Positions 1 through 6,655 of a stretch of 14,983 nt of DNA are shown in pieces. The stretch is from Clostridiales bacterium UBA4821 (GTDB taxonomy: Bacteria > Bacillota > Clostridia > Acetivibrionales > UBA4821): NCBI GenBank assembly GCA_002402315.1, contig DHFP01000060.1, positions 1-14,983 of the forward strand. The letters are read 5' to 3'. Under the pieces are notes generated by a model. The model was not told the origin of the DNA. It was given only the letters and a program-made list of their open reading frames with translations, and made no database searches. Every line of letters starts with the position of its first letter. Positions within the stretch are counted from its first letter, which is position 1. The position numbers and the translations under genes were made by a program.

Positions 1-1016
1 AACTTAAGGATGAGAATTTGGCGCTTACAGTTCGGCTCATCTTCAGGCTTTTCATGGAGGGTAAAACATTCTCGGCAATTGCCAAGCACCTCATCAATAA
101 TGGCATTCCGACGCCCGCAGGTAAAGAAAACTGGCAGACTTGCGTGGTGCAGTCCATACTGACTAACGAGAAATACAAAGGCCACGCCCTCCTGCAAAAG
201 ACATACTGCGCTAACTTCCTAACCAAGAAGATGGTCAAGAATACAGGACAGATTCAACAATACTACGTCGAGGACAGTCACCCCGCCATCGTCGACCCCG
301 ACGAGTGGGATGCTGTGCAGGCGGAGATTGAACGGCGAAAGAAGCGTGGTTCTATCGGGCGGTGCGGAAGCCCATTCTCAGGCAAAATCGTCTGCGGCGA
401 GTGCGGTGGGTTCTTCGGCAAAAAGGTCTGGGGCAGCTACAAGTCCGACAAGACCTACCGAAAGGAAATCTACCAGTGCAACGAGAAATACAAGCATAAG
501 GGCAAAGGAGGTAGGCAATGCGGGACGCCCATTGTTACGGAGGACGAGGTCAAAGAGCGGTTTCTCACAGCCTTCAACAAGCTGATGGAAAACCGCGACG
601 GGTTGATTGAGGACTGCCGTATGGTACAGTCAACGCTCTGCGATACCACGGCGATTGACGCTGAACTTGCCGAACTGCGTCGTGAGATTGAAGTCGTCGC
701 CGAACTCTCACGCAAAGCAATCTACGAAAACGCTCGAACCGCCCAAGACCAGACCGACTTCAATGAGCGCAATAACGGCTATCTCGAACGCCACCGCCAA
801 GCGACAACACGGGTTGACGAACTGGAAGCAGAAAAACGCGAACGGCTCGCCAAGTCAAAAACACTCGACATTTTCATCCGTGATATTGAGAAGCGACCAC
901 TCGCCCTCACCGAATGGGAAGAAGCCTTGTGGCTTGCGGTGGTCGATAAGGTGACGGTCGCCATGGACGGAACGATGACATTTACCTTCCGCAACGGAGC
1001 GGAAGTCACAGCTTAA
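1..1016 (+). CDS. large serine recombinase, C-terminal part (5' end outside window)
   Basis: The reading frame is already open at base 3 (LKDENLALTVRLIF...), so the catalytic serine domain lies upstream of the window. The visible part begins in the 'recombinase' DNA-binding domain (GKTFSAIAKHLINNGIPTP, then a WQ...IL.N.KYKG stretch). A zinc-ribbon domain follows, with Cys codons at 393, 402, 477 and 519. After it come a long charged coiled-coil segment (codons at about 640-860) and a C-terminal strand-rich tail ending at TAA 1014-1016. This order is that of large serine integrases of phages and integrative elements, which cut and rejoin short att sites. The gene is visibly richer in G+C than the rest of the window, as expected for acquired DNA. 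It is probably the terminal gene of an element lying to the left. A resolvase of a smaller transposon is less likely because those lack the zinc ribbon and coiled coil. Confidence 0.93.
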   Translation, partial: LKDENLALTVRLIFRLFMEGKTFSAIAKHLINNGIPTPAGKENWQTCVVQSILTNEKYKGHALLQKTYCANFLTKKMVKNTGQIQQYYVEDSHPAIVDPDEWDAVQAEIERRKKRGSIGRCGSPFSGKIVCGECGGFFGKKVWGSYKSDKTYRKEIYQCNEKYKHKGKGGRQCGTPIVTEDEVKERFLTAFNKLMENRDGLIEDCRMVQSTLCDTTAIDAELAELRREIEVVAELSRKAIYENARTAQDQTDFNERNNGYLERHRQATTRVDELEAEKRERLAKSKTLDIFIRDIEKRPLALTEWEEALWLAVVDKVTVAMDGTMTFTFRNGAEVTA

Positions 1017-1035
1017 CCAATAACGAAAATCCAAG

Positions 1036-1059
1036 GCTCGCCTTCGGGCGGGCTATTTT
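1036..1059 (+). terminator. likely terminator of the recombinase gene
   Basis: A seven-pair G+C-rich stem (1036-1042 with 1047-1053, one G-T pair) closed by a TTCG tetraloop is followed by TATTTT. It lies 20 bases after the recombinase stop codon. The U-tract is short and interrupted, so termination may be only partial. Confidence 0.65.
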
Positions 1060-1300
1060 CATGCTTTCAATCACGATAAAAACAGCCACTTTCAAATGTT
1101 GAAAAACATCAGCACGGGCAAGGCAAATCGTTAAAATTGCAACCCCTAACAGGGTAATCGTTAAAAGACACTCGGCAAGAGCCATGGTTCAAGTCTTGCA
1201 ATCGCCGAAAATCACATCTTGTCATAACCATCTTTTGATGCAGGATAAAAAGCACAAAGCCCGAAAGTGGCTCAAGCACGGCACTTTCGGGCAAAACAAA
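1060..1300. other. hairpin-rich non-coding stretch, possible element junction
   Basis: No convincing gene is seen here. The stretch holds an 11-base direct repeat AATCGTTAAAA at 1126-1136 and 1156-1166, with a small hairpin (CCCT-AAC-AGGG) between the copies. It also holds an ATGTT-GAAA-AACAT hairpin (1096-1109), a GCAAGA/TCTTGC hairpin (1175-1180 with 1194-1199) and a perfect 11-base inverted repeat GCCCGAAAGTG (1259-1269 with 1282-1292). Its place between a serine integrase and native tRNA genes makes it a plausible site for the attachment junction of the element. The exact att core cannot be fixed from one end. Confidence 0.4.
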
Positions 1301-1339
1301 AACCACCTATCAATAAAAATCATTTTATCAATAGATGGT
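1292..1339 (-). terminator. terminator of the tRNA-Gln/tRNA-Glu unit
   Basis: Read on the minus strand, a 17-pair stem with three mismatches (1323-1339 with 1302-1318) is followed at once by a T-rich run (TTTTTGTTTT). It starts nine bases after the CCA end of tRNA-Glu. The position, the stem and the U-tract all fit an intrinsic terminator of the tRNA transcript. The 11-base perfect hairpin further on (1259-1292), followed by TTTGTGCTTTTT, may act as a back-up. Confidence 0.75.
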
Positions 1340-1347
1340 GTTTGATT

Positions 1348-1422
1348 TGGTAGCGCATAGGGGAATCGAACCCCTGCTACCGCCGTGAGAGGGCGGCGTC
1401 CTGACCGCTAGACCAATGCGCC
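1348..1422 (-). tRNA. tRNA-Glu (anticodon CTC)
   Basis: The minus strand folds into a full cloverleaf. The acceptor stem is GGCGCAT/ATGCGCT, the T arm is AGGGG-TTCGATT-CCCCT, and the anticodon stem CCGCC/GGCGG encloses the loop CTCTCAC, so the anticodon is CTC (reads GAG). Discriminator A and an encoded CCA end follow. The first acceptor pair is a G-T wobble. It lies nine bases after tRNA-Gln on the same strand, so both are probably cut from one precursor. Confidence 0.97.
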
Positions 1423-1431
1423 ATATAAAAT

Positions 1432-1505
1432 TGGCTGCGGGACTAGGATTCGAACCCAGACAGAATGCTCCAGAGGCATCCGTGCTACCTTTACACAATC
1501 CCGCA
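1432..1505 (-). tRNA. tRNA-Gln (anticodon CTG)
   Basis: The minus strand folds with acceptor stem TGCGGGA/TCCCGCA, T arm CTGGG-TTCGAAT-CCTAG, D arm GTGT...GCAC, and anticodon stem GATGC/GCATT around the loop CTCTGGA. The anticodon is therefore CTG (reads CAG). The U1-A72 pair and discriminator G are the usual glutamine identity features, and CCA is encoded. It is the first gene of the two-tRNA unit. Confidence 0.95.
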
Positions 1506-1878
1506 GTGACTAACGCAAATGCTATTATAGCATGGATAAGTTGTTGAATCAAGGGTTGAATATATATTTTTATAAAAAAATGCAGATGAAAAATTTTCTT
1601 TTAAAATACTATCAATTTATGATATAATAATTATAGCTTATGTTAACAAACTACCTAAATAGCTAGTCAATAAATAGTTTCTGAGTATTAACAATATCTC
1701 TTTTCAAATTATCAAACCAGCTAAATTACCATTTATATTATTATTTTTCAAAAAAATTTAGTTCTACCCCAAAATTCTGATTTGCTTTACGAAAATATAT
1801 ATGGAAAGGAGGAATGGATTAATTATTCGGTTTTCATAATCGCTTTAATTAACAAAAACAAACACGGGAGGTAAAAGT
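1506..1878. promoter_or_regulatory. A+T-rich divergent intergenic region upstream of the secreted protein gene
   Basis: This 373-base gap separates the minus-strand tRNA unit from the plus-strand secreted protein gene and should carry promoters for both. A TATAAT at 1623-1628 is the best -10-like box on the plus strand, but its -35 partner is poor and it lies about 250 bases before the start codon. A strong ribosome-site sequence AAAGGAGG (1805-1812) stands just before an ATG that closes after one more codon (ATG GAT TAA). It is an isolated Shine-Dalgarno in the leader, of unknown meaning. The ribosome site of the real gene is GGGAGGT at 1866-1872. I recognise no riboswitch. Confidence 0.3.
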
Positions 1879-3186
1879 ATGAAAAAAGTTCTAGTTTTAT
1901 TACTCTGCATAACATTTCTCATGAGTTCTTTTGTAAGCTTTGCCGAAGTAGAGCAGGCAGCGTCACAGGAACAGCAAACAGTAAGTGCTGCTGAAGCCGT
2001 TACCCTGACAGCAGCCCAGGTAACAGATACAACCTCAACAGAACAGCTGGTACAGACTGCTGTTTATGAAGAAGAGGTTTCAGAAGCTGAAGTAGATGCC
2101 TTGGTAAAAATCGATGGCCTTGACAGTATCTTAACTGAGCAGGAATCGATAGTAAGCAGTATATATAATGCAGATGAAATTAATGCAGAAAACTTAGTGG
2201 TTGTTTTAACCGCCATTAAAAAATATCTGACAGTCAGAGATAATTACTATAAGGCCGTTTTGTTGAAATTGAGAGTTATTAGCCAAACTCAAAATAAAGC
2301 TCTGGCTAGAAAAGCAATAGTTAGATTCGAGCAGATGTATAATAATCAAAAAGAGATGGATAAAAAAATCCATCATAAGATTGAAAAGGTGCTAAAATAC
2401 ATAAAGAATCATGGCAAAAAGCTGAGCAAGCAGCAGAAAGCTGCAATAAGAGCAGAATTACAGCCATTATTGAAGAAGTATTTCAGGCATAGACAGTTGA
2501 TAATTCACATACACAACATGATCAAGAAGCTGAAATTGGCTTTATACAAGGAACATGTCATGCAGCTACGACAATTTGCTGCTCAACTTGAAAAAGCTAA
2601 AAAATATAATGCAGCGTTAAGAGTCTATGAAGAGGCTCTAAAGAATGGCGATGCTGACAAGGAAGTCTATAAAAAGATAGGGGAAATCAATAAAAAGACA
2701 GGTAAGAAAGGACCTGGAATCTACGTAGGCAAGAAGAGAGTAAATGCACAAGTAGACCCGGTAGTCAAGAACGGAACAACATTGGTACCCCTAAGAGCTG
2801 TATCGGAGTCTCTAGACGCAAATGTTAAATGGGATGCAAAGCTCAAAAAAATTACAATAATTAAAGGGGACAAAATAATAGAACTTACATTAAAGAGCAA
2901 GATAATAAAGATTAATGGTGAGCAAAAAACCATTGAACAACCGGCTGATGTTATTTCCGGCAACACAGTAGTACCTCTAAGAGTGGTTTCCGAGACATTG
3001 GATGCAACAGTAGGCTATGATAATGAAACCAAGCTCGTAACTGTAGAAGATAACTTTTCAGCAGATGCAGGCACAATGAGTGCCGAGCAGGCAGCAGAGA
3101 CCGGTGTTGTATCAAGCAGCGAAGTGGCAGAAAATATTACAGGTGAACAGGCAGCAGAACAACTGCTGAATGGTACGCAAGAATAA
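1879..3186 (+). CDS. secreted protein with copper-amine-oxidase-N (stalk-type) domain
   Basis: The 435-residue protein opens with a classical signal peptide (MKKVLVLLLCITFLM..., likely cut after Ala22), so it is exported. A Gln/Ala/Thr/Glu-rich linker follows (about 23-75), then a long Lys-rich helical region (about 80-260). That region ends in a TPR-like segment (KYNAALRVYEEALKNGD). From about residue 278 to 395 comes a copper amine oxidase N-terminal-like domain with its repeated signature: NGTTLVPLRAVSESLDA and NTVVPLRVVSETLDATV. Despite its name this domain binds no copper by itself; in Clostridia it occurs in many surface proteins and probably binds the cell wall or other polymers. The last 40 residues are again rich in EQAAE. 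The GGGAGGT ribosome site sits six bases before ATG. The gene is monocistronic, closed by a strong terminator. The exact ligand is unknown. Confidence 0.85.
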   Translation: MKKVLVLLLCITFLMSSFVSFAEVEQAASQEQQTVSAAEAVTLTAAQVTDTTSTEQLVQTAVYEEEVSEAEVDALVKIDGLDSILTEQESIVSSIYNADEINAENLVVVLTAIKKYLTVRDNYYKAVLLKLRVISQTQNKALARKAIVRFEQMYNNQKEMDKKIHHKIEKVLKYIKNHGKKLSKQQKAAIRAELQPLLKKYFRHRQLIIHIHNMIKKLKLALYKEHVMQLRQFAAQLEKAKKYNAALRVYEEALKNGDADKEVYKKIGEINKKTGKKGPGIYVGKKRVNAQVDPVVKNGTTLVPLRAVSESLDANVKWDAKLKKITIIKGDKIIELTLKSKIIKINGEQKTIEQPADVISGNTVVPLRVVSETLDATVGYDNETKLVTVEDNFSADAGTMSAEQAAETGVVSSSEVAENITGEQAAEQLLNGTQE

Positions 3187-3199
3187 TAGTAAAGTGATA

Positions 3200-3238
3200 A
3201 AAACGAAGGGGCCAAGAGACTGGCTCCTTCGTTTTTTA
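3200..3238 (+). terminator. strong intrinsic terminator after the secreted protein gene
   Basis: A 15-pair stem (3200-3214 with 3221-3235, one G-T pair) closed by a six-base loop AGAGAC runs straight into GTTTTTTAT. It lies 14 bases after the stop codon and isolates the gene from what follows. Confidence 0.93.
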
Positions 3239-3289
3239 TCTATATGCAAGCAGGGGATGGTTCTCCCTTGTCGCAAAAGGAGGGGAATC

Positions 3290-3802
3290 ATGAAGACGCA
3301 GGTACCTTTAATTGAACTTAAGACACGTATGAATCGCTTAAGGGTCAGAATGGAAGCAGCAAATCCGGATTGGGAAATAGTTGTCATCTTCAGTAAAATA
3401 AATCTCTATTACTTTACAGGGACTATGCAAGATGGCATGCTTCTTATTCCCAGAGATGATGAAGCAATTTTTTGGGTGCGCCGAAGTTACGAACGGGCAT
3501 TGGATGAATCACTATTTCCACAGATAAAACCAATGGACAGTTTCCGCGATGCTGCAGCAGGGTTCATTGGGAAACTACCAAGTGCCGTATACATGGAAAC
3601 TGAAGTGGTACCGCTGGCATTGTTTCAGCGGTTTCAAAAGTATTTTCCTTTTGAAGATGTTAGATCAGTTGATACACAGATTGCTGTAGTAAGAGCAGTA
3701 AAAAGTGCATATGAATTGTCTCTGATGGAGCAATCCGGCAATATTCTAATATTACTATTATTTGTACTATCCGGAATATTATTCAGAATTTACAATCTCT
3801 GA
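3290..3802 (+). pseudogene. truncated Xaa-Pro peptidase (M24 family), N-terminal domain only
   Basis: From ATG 3290, preceded by AAAGGAGGGG, the frame encodes a creatinase/prolidase N-terminal domain. Its marks are an LKTRMNRLRVRMEA opening, VVIFSKINLYYFTGT, DGMLLIPRDDEAIFWVRRSYERA, and the junction helix VVRAVKSAYELSLMEQSG that normally leads into the metal-binding catalytic domain. About ten bases after that point the similarity stops. The frame then reads a short hydrophobic A+T-rich tail (ILILLLFVL...) to a stop after 170 residues. Intact members have about 350-400 residues with five metal ligands, all of which are missing. Peptidase activity is therefore not possible. Near the break a short repeat (ATCCGGCAATATT at 3733-3745, ATCCGGAATATT at 3769-3780) may mark a deletion end. 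The N-terminal domain could still be made, but a decayed gene is the simplest reading. Confidence 0.8.
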
Positions 3803-3846
3803 TTATAATTTTAATAATTGTATATACTATTTCGGGGTGATTATGC

Positions 3847-4305
3847 TTGACAACAATTTTTTTTTACATGTCAATAATAGTTGTTTGGGTTCTTCTGGCT
3901 ATCAGCCTTTACTTTAAGCCGCTGAAACCAAGCAGTATTATTATTGGTATTGTCACAACTGCATACACGCTTGTTTACGACATTACCTTGGGACATCACT
4001 TCGGTTTATATTATTATATTGATCCACAGGGTTCGGTTTCATATATAGCTTTAGCGGGAGTGTTTTTGTATTCTGTTCTTAACATTCTTTATACCCTTTT
4101 CCTACCTGAGAAAAGAAGCGGTGCGCTTATTTATACCGGTATATGGATAATTGCCATGCTGGCGTTTGAATACGCCAGTATTCTGATAAAAACTATAGTC
4201 TTCACCGGATGGCAGCCAATCCCATGGTCATTTGTCACCTATATTGTCACATATACCTTGGTTTATTACTTTTATAGGTATTTGCAGGAAAGACTATGTC
4301 AATGA
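3847..4305 (+). CDS. five-helix membrane protein, CBO0543-like
   Basis: The start is taken as TTG 3847, seven bases after GGGGTGA; the nearby ATG 3843 is in another frame. The 152-residue product is almost wholly hydrophobic with about five membrane segments (roughly 4-23, 29-47, 62-87, 92-118, 127-146). A conserved-looking FGLYYYID stretch (52-59) follows helix two. Length and layout resemble the CBO0543 family of uncharacterised membrane proteins found in spore-forming Firmicutes; that assignment is from memory of the family and is moderate. It opens a group of five same-strand genes. The stop codon TGA lies inside the left arm of an inverted repeat (4303-4312), so its last codons border a repeat unit. 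Confidence 0.7.
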   Translation: MTTIFFYMSIIVVWVLLAISLYFKPLKPSSIIIGIVTTAYTLVYDITLGHHFGLYYYIDPQGSVSYIALAGVFLYSVLNILYTLFLPEKRSGALIYTGIWIIAMLAFEYASILIKTIVFTGWQPIPWSFVTYIVTYTLVYYFYRYLQERLCQ

Positions 4306-4342
4306 GACAAAGTTGAGACAAAAGAACCGTCCCTTTGTCTCA
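4303..4342. repeat. inverted repeat with REP-like AGAACCGTCCC core
   Basis: TGAGACAAAG (4303-4312) is the exact reverse complement of CTTTGTCTCA (4333-4342). A second left arm, TGAGACAAAAG (4314-4324), can pair with the same right arm, so two hairpins compete. The loop carries AGAACCGTCCC (4323-4333). The reverse complement of that core recurs at 13900-13910. The stop codon of the preceding gene lies in the left arm. It resembles the small palindromic repeats scattered between genes in many Clostridia. Confidence 0.75.
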
Positions 4343-4363
4343 ACAGGAAAGGTGTGAAGTACT

Positions 4364-4813
4364 TTGAATATAAGCAATTCTCAAACTCAGCTTATGATAC
4401 TTGCATTTAAAAATCTAACCGAGTATGAAAAGAATTTGACGTGTATTTGTCTAAAATATAAAAAACGGATAGAGCTTTCCGGTGTAAAAGAGGCTATTGC
4501 TGGCATTGAGGCAGATTCGTGCAAAAGGATTAAGAGGCTGAAGGACACTTTTGAAAAGTTAAACCTGAACCAGTTTGAGCAGTCACATGAGCCTTTTGAT
4601 GATTTTGAAGCGCTTATTGGATTAATGGCATATCACACTACCGGACATAATATTTACAATGATTATGTGGTAAGGATTCAAAATCCGTATGCCAGGGACG
4701 TACTAAAGGAATTAAGGGAAAACTCCCTTGAGTGCTTAAAGATGATTGAAACTCATCTGATAAGGTTAAAAACGCCGCCTAGCACTAAACAAGAAATATT
4801 TCCTGTAAAGTAG
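4364..4813 (+). CDS. uncharacterised helical soluble protein
   Basis: I do not recognise this 149-residue protein. The start is TTG 4364, with AGGAAAGGTG at 4345-4354 as ribosome site; there is no nearby in-frame ATG with a better site. The sequence is predicted mainly helical and charged (TEYEKNLTCICLKYKKRIEL, a later FEALIGLMAYHTTGHNIYNDYVVR segment, and an ENSLECLKMIETHLIRLKTPP end). It has no signal peptide or membrane span, so it is probably cytoplasmic. Four-helix-bundle packing is possible, but no metal-ligand pattern is clear. It is enclosed by two related membrane-protein genes, nine bases before the second, which suggests a shared role at the membrane. Confidence 0.75.
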   Translation: MNISNSQTQLMILAFKNLTEYEKNLTCICLKYKKRIELSGVKEAIAGIEADSCKRIKRLKDTFEKLNLNQFEQSHEPFDDFEALIGLMAYHTTGHNIYNDYVVRIQNPYARDVLKELRENSLECLKMIETHLIRLKTPPSTKQEIFPVK

Positions 4814-4822
4814 GTTATTGTT

Positions 4823-5272
4823 ATGCCGTGGCTTATAAGTTTTATAATTTCATGGATAGTATTTTTTATACTAATAGATTTCAGAAACATCAAGAAAACT
4901 ATATTTGCCGGTATTTTTGTGATGCTGCTTCAATTTTCGGCAGACTATTATGCCATGAAATACGGGCTTTATAGAGTTGACAACACGATTGTGGAAATAT
5001 GGAATTCTTCTGTTTTCTTCGTTCTGGGTCCCGTATTTACTATGGGGATATTATTCGTACAATACCTGCCCAGAAGAGATAAATGGCTTAGATTGGCTAA
5101 TATTTTTATATGGTCATCTATGTTTTTGCTTTTTGAAATCTTTATAATAAATGCTAATGCACTTATGTATATAAAATGGTCACGTTTTAACAGCTTTTCG
5201 ATAGATATAGCAGCAATTATGATGCTGAGCTGGCTAGGAGAGAACTTCTTAAAACCTAGTCCTGAGTCCTGA
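4823..5272 (+). CDS. second five-helix membrane protein, CBO0543-like
   Basis: The 149-residue product has about five membrane segments (roughly 3-20, 25-43, 55-78, 86-110, 123-142). It carries a YGLYRVD stretch (47-53) at the same place as FGLYYYID in the product of the gene at 3847. The two are probably distant paralogues of the same uncharacterised family. ATG 4823 has only a weak ribosome site (TAGG) and lies nine bases after the previous stop codon, so translation is probably coupled. The final residues (KPSPES) are encoded by the left arm of a 16-base inverted repeat, meaning the natural C-terminus may have been replaced when the repeat arrived. Confidence 0.7.
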   Translation: MPWLISFIISWIVFFILIDFRNIKKTIFAGIFVMLLQFSADYYAMKYGLYRVDNTIVEIWNSSVFFVLGPVFTMGILFVQYLPRRDKWLRLANIFIWSSMFLLFEIFIINANALMYIKWSRFNSFSIDIAAIMMLSWLGENFLKPSPES

Positions 5273-5313
5273 GTTTAAAAAACTCTTTTGGATTTTGCTC
5301 AGGACTCAGGACT
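5258..5313. repeat. perfect 16-base inverted repeat spanning a stop codon
   Basis: AGTCCTGAGTCCTGAG (5258-5273) is exactly complementary to 5298-5313, with a 24-base A+T-rich spacer. Each arm is itself made of two copies of a TCCTGAG unit. The TGA stop (5270-5272) of the membrane-protein gene lies in the left arm. The right arm ends seven bases before the GGAGGT ribosome site of the microprotein gene. No U-run follows, so a classical terminator is unlikely; a mobile palindromic repeat or a translation-modulating hairpin fits better. Confidence 0.85.
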
Positions 5314-5332
5314 ACATTTTGGAGGTGCCAAA

Positions 5333-5425
5333 ATGTTTTTATTCACACTGGAATCAATTATCGTCGGATTAGCAGTCATACTATGGTGTAAACTGCTTGA
5401 AAAGTATAACAAAAAAAGGAGATGA
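5333..5425 (+). CDS. 30-residue single-span membrane microprotein
   Basis: A short frame, ATG 5333 to TGA 5423-5425, encodes MFLFTLESIIVGLAVILWCK followed by LLEKYNKKRR. It has one membrane helix (about 3-19) and a strongly basic C-terminal tail, which by the positive-inside rule faces the cytoplasm. A good ribosome site, GGAGGT at 5321-5326, stands seven bases before ATG. Its stop overlaps an ATG of the following oxidoreductase frame (ATGA at 5422-5425). That coupling, the ribosome site and the tail argue that it is translated. Function is unknown; it may anchor or modulate a membrane partner encoded beside it. Confidence 0.6.
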   Translation: MFLFTLESIIVGLAVILWCKLLEKYNKKRR

Positions 5426-5433
5426 AACCATAC

Positions 5434-6537
5434 ATGAAGGTTGCGGTTATAGGAGCGGGGCTTGCCGGTCTTGCATGTGCCCTTGAATTGGAAAAGCATG
5501 GTATAGAACCCGTGATTTTTGAAAGAAAAGATCGTGTAGGAGAGATTTACCCGCATGTTGCCGCATTAATGCAAATATTCAGGAGGCCGGTTAAATACCC
5601 GCTGCAATATCTGTCAAAAAACTACGGGATTGAACTGAAACCCATAAACCCTCTAAGGCATGTAATTATGAAGGGAGCCAATTCCGAATCCAAAGTAAGC
5701 GGTAATCTTGGAGTGCTTTTAGTCCGCGGACAAACCCCTGATTGTGTTGAAAAACAACTGGAATCTAAAATCAAAAGCAAAATTACCTTCAACCACCATA
5801 CAGACTATAACGCTCTAAGGAAGCAATTTGATTATGTTGTTGTGGCTAGCGGAAACGATCTGGTAGCCAAGGAACTGGGCTGCTGGCAGGAGATGCTGCC
5901 AATGGCACTATATGGTGCGGTGATATTGGGAGAATTTAAAACCGATACTCTTATTTCGTACTTTAATACCAGGTATGCAAAAAACGGGTATGCATACCTT
6001 ACACCGTTCAATGAAAACAGAGCGTCGCTTGTCCTTGTACTTCCCAATGAAGATAAAACTAAAGCTCCTGATTATTGGAACCAGTTTATCAGGGAAGAAA
6101 AAATAAGAAATGAAGTTGTACAATATTTCATTACCGAATATAAAGCAGGACATGTCTTTCCGAAAAGAATTGGAAATATTATTTTGACAGGCGCAGCGGC
6201 CGGAGCTACAGAATCCTTTCTCGGTTTTGGAACGGAATATTCGATTGTGTCGGGTGTATGTGCTGCGCGGTCAATTGCACTAGGCCTTGACTATGAAGAA
6301 CAGATTAAGAACCATGTGGAAACAAATAAGAATGTATATGAATTTAGAATGGTGTTAAATTCCTTTAACAACAGCAAATTTGATATCCTTATAAAGACTT
6401 TAGGATTTCCGGTTATAAGAAATATAGTATATAACACGAATGTCGATATGGTTAAACATGGGGCCAGGGCTTTACGTTTATCGAGACAGGTCCGCAAACT
6501 TTTTTACAGGTCCAGGTTAGGTTCTTCTTCTTTCTAA
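5434..6537 (+). CDS. FAD/NAD(P)-dependent oxidoreductase (geranylgeranyl-reductase-like fold)
   Basis: The 367-residue product begins with a dinucleotide-binding strand-turn-helix: MKVAVIGAGLAGLACALEL with GAGLAG at 7-12, and the acidic residue that holds the ribose at Glu30 (VIFERKDRVGE). A second FAD-contact segment occurs near 247-283 (NIILTGAAAGATESFLGFGT), the place of the usual GDAAG motif, although here the Asp is replaced by Gly/Ala. It is therefore a flavoprotein of the p-hydroxybenzoate-hydroxylase/geranylgeranyl-reductase type; the substrate is unknown. ATG 5434 is preferred because it opens directly on the Rossmann strand and lies 12 bases after AAGGAG. An in-frame ATG at 5422 overlaps the microprotein stop but touches the ribosome site. 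It is the last gene of the five-gene group. Confidence 0.8.
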   Translation: MKVAVIGAGLAGLACALELEKHGIEPVIFERKDRVGEIYPHVAALMQIFRRPVKYPLQYLSKNYGIELKPINPLRHVIMKGANSESKVSGNLGVLLVRGQTPDCVEKQLESKIKSKITFNHHTDYNALRKQFDYVVVASGNDLVAKELGCWQEMLPMALYGAVILGEFKTDTLISYFNTRYAKNGYAYLTPFNENRASLVLVLPNEDKTKAPDYWNQFIREEKIRNEVVQYFITEYKAGHVFPKRIGNIILTGAAAGATESFLGFGTEYSIVSGVCAARSIALGLDYEEQIKNHVETNKNVYEFRMVLNSFNNSKFDILIKTLGFPVIRNIVYNTNVDMVKHGARALRLSRQVRKLFYRSRLGSSSF

Positions 6538-6592
6538 AGGTGCTTCTAAAAAAAATGGATATTATTCCTGAAGAAAAAGTAATATTTTATGA

Positions 6593-6604
6593 ATGTTATA
6601 ACAT
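6593..6604. promoter_or_regulatory. palindromic operator candidate of the vapBC unit
   Basis: ATGTTATAACAT is a perfect 12-base palindrome ending one base before the -35 box of the toxin-antitoxin promoter. Antitoxins of this type bind palindromes in their own promoter and repress it, so this is the likely operator; the binding itself is inferred. Confidence 0.5.
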
Positions 6605-6605
6605 A

Positions 6606-6634
6606 TTGATTTTCATATTAATTTATCATATAAT
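6606..6634 (+). promoter_or_regulatory. sigma-A-type promoter of the vapBC unit
   Basis: TTGATT (6606-6611) and TATAAT (6629-6634) are separated by exactly 17 bases and lie about 20 bases before the antitoxin start codon. This is the best vegetative promoter in the window. Confidence 0.8.
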
Positions 6635-6655
6635 AATTATGAAGGAGATGATGAT

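Noticed and set aside
1348..1505. tRNA-Gln/tRNA-Glu pair as the integration target of the neighbouring recombinase element
   Set aside because: Integration into tRNA 3' ends is typical of tyrosine integrases. The visible gene is a serine recombinase, and no partial tRNA copy is seen on the element side.
1109..1552. Minus-strand open frames through the hairpin strip and across the tRNA genes
   Set aside because: They overlap tRNA genes or hairpins, have no good ribosome sites and no protein-like composition.
5258..5313. Rho-independent terminator after the second membrane-protein gene
   Set aside because: The stem is perfect, but the loop is long and no T-run follows on either side; a ribosome site and gene follow directly.
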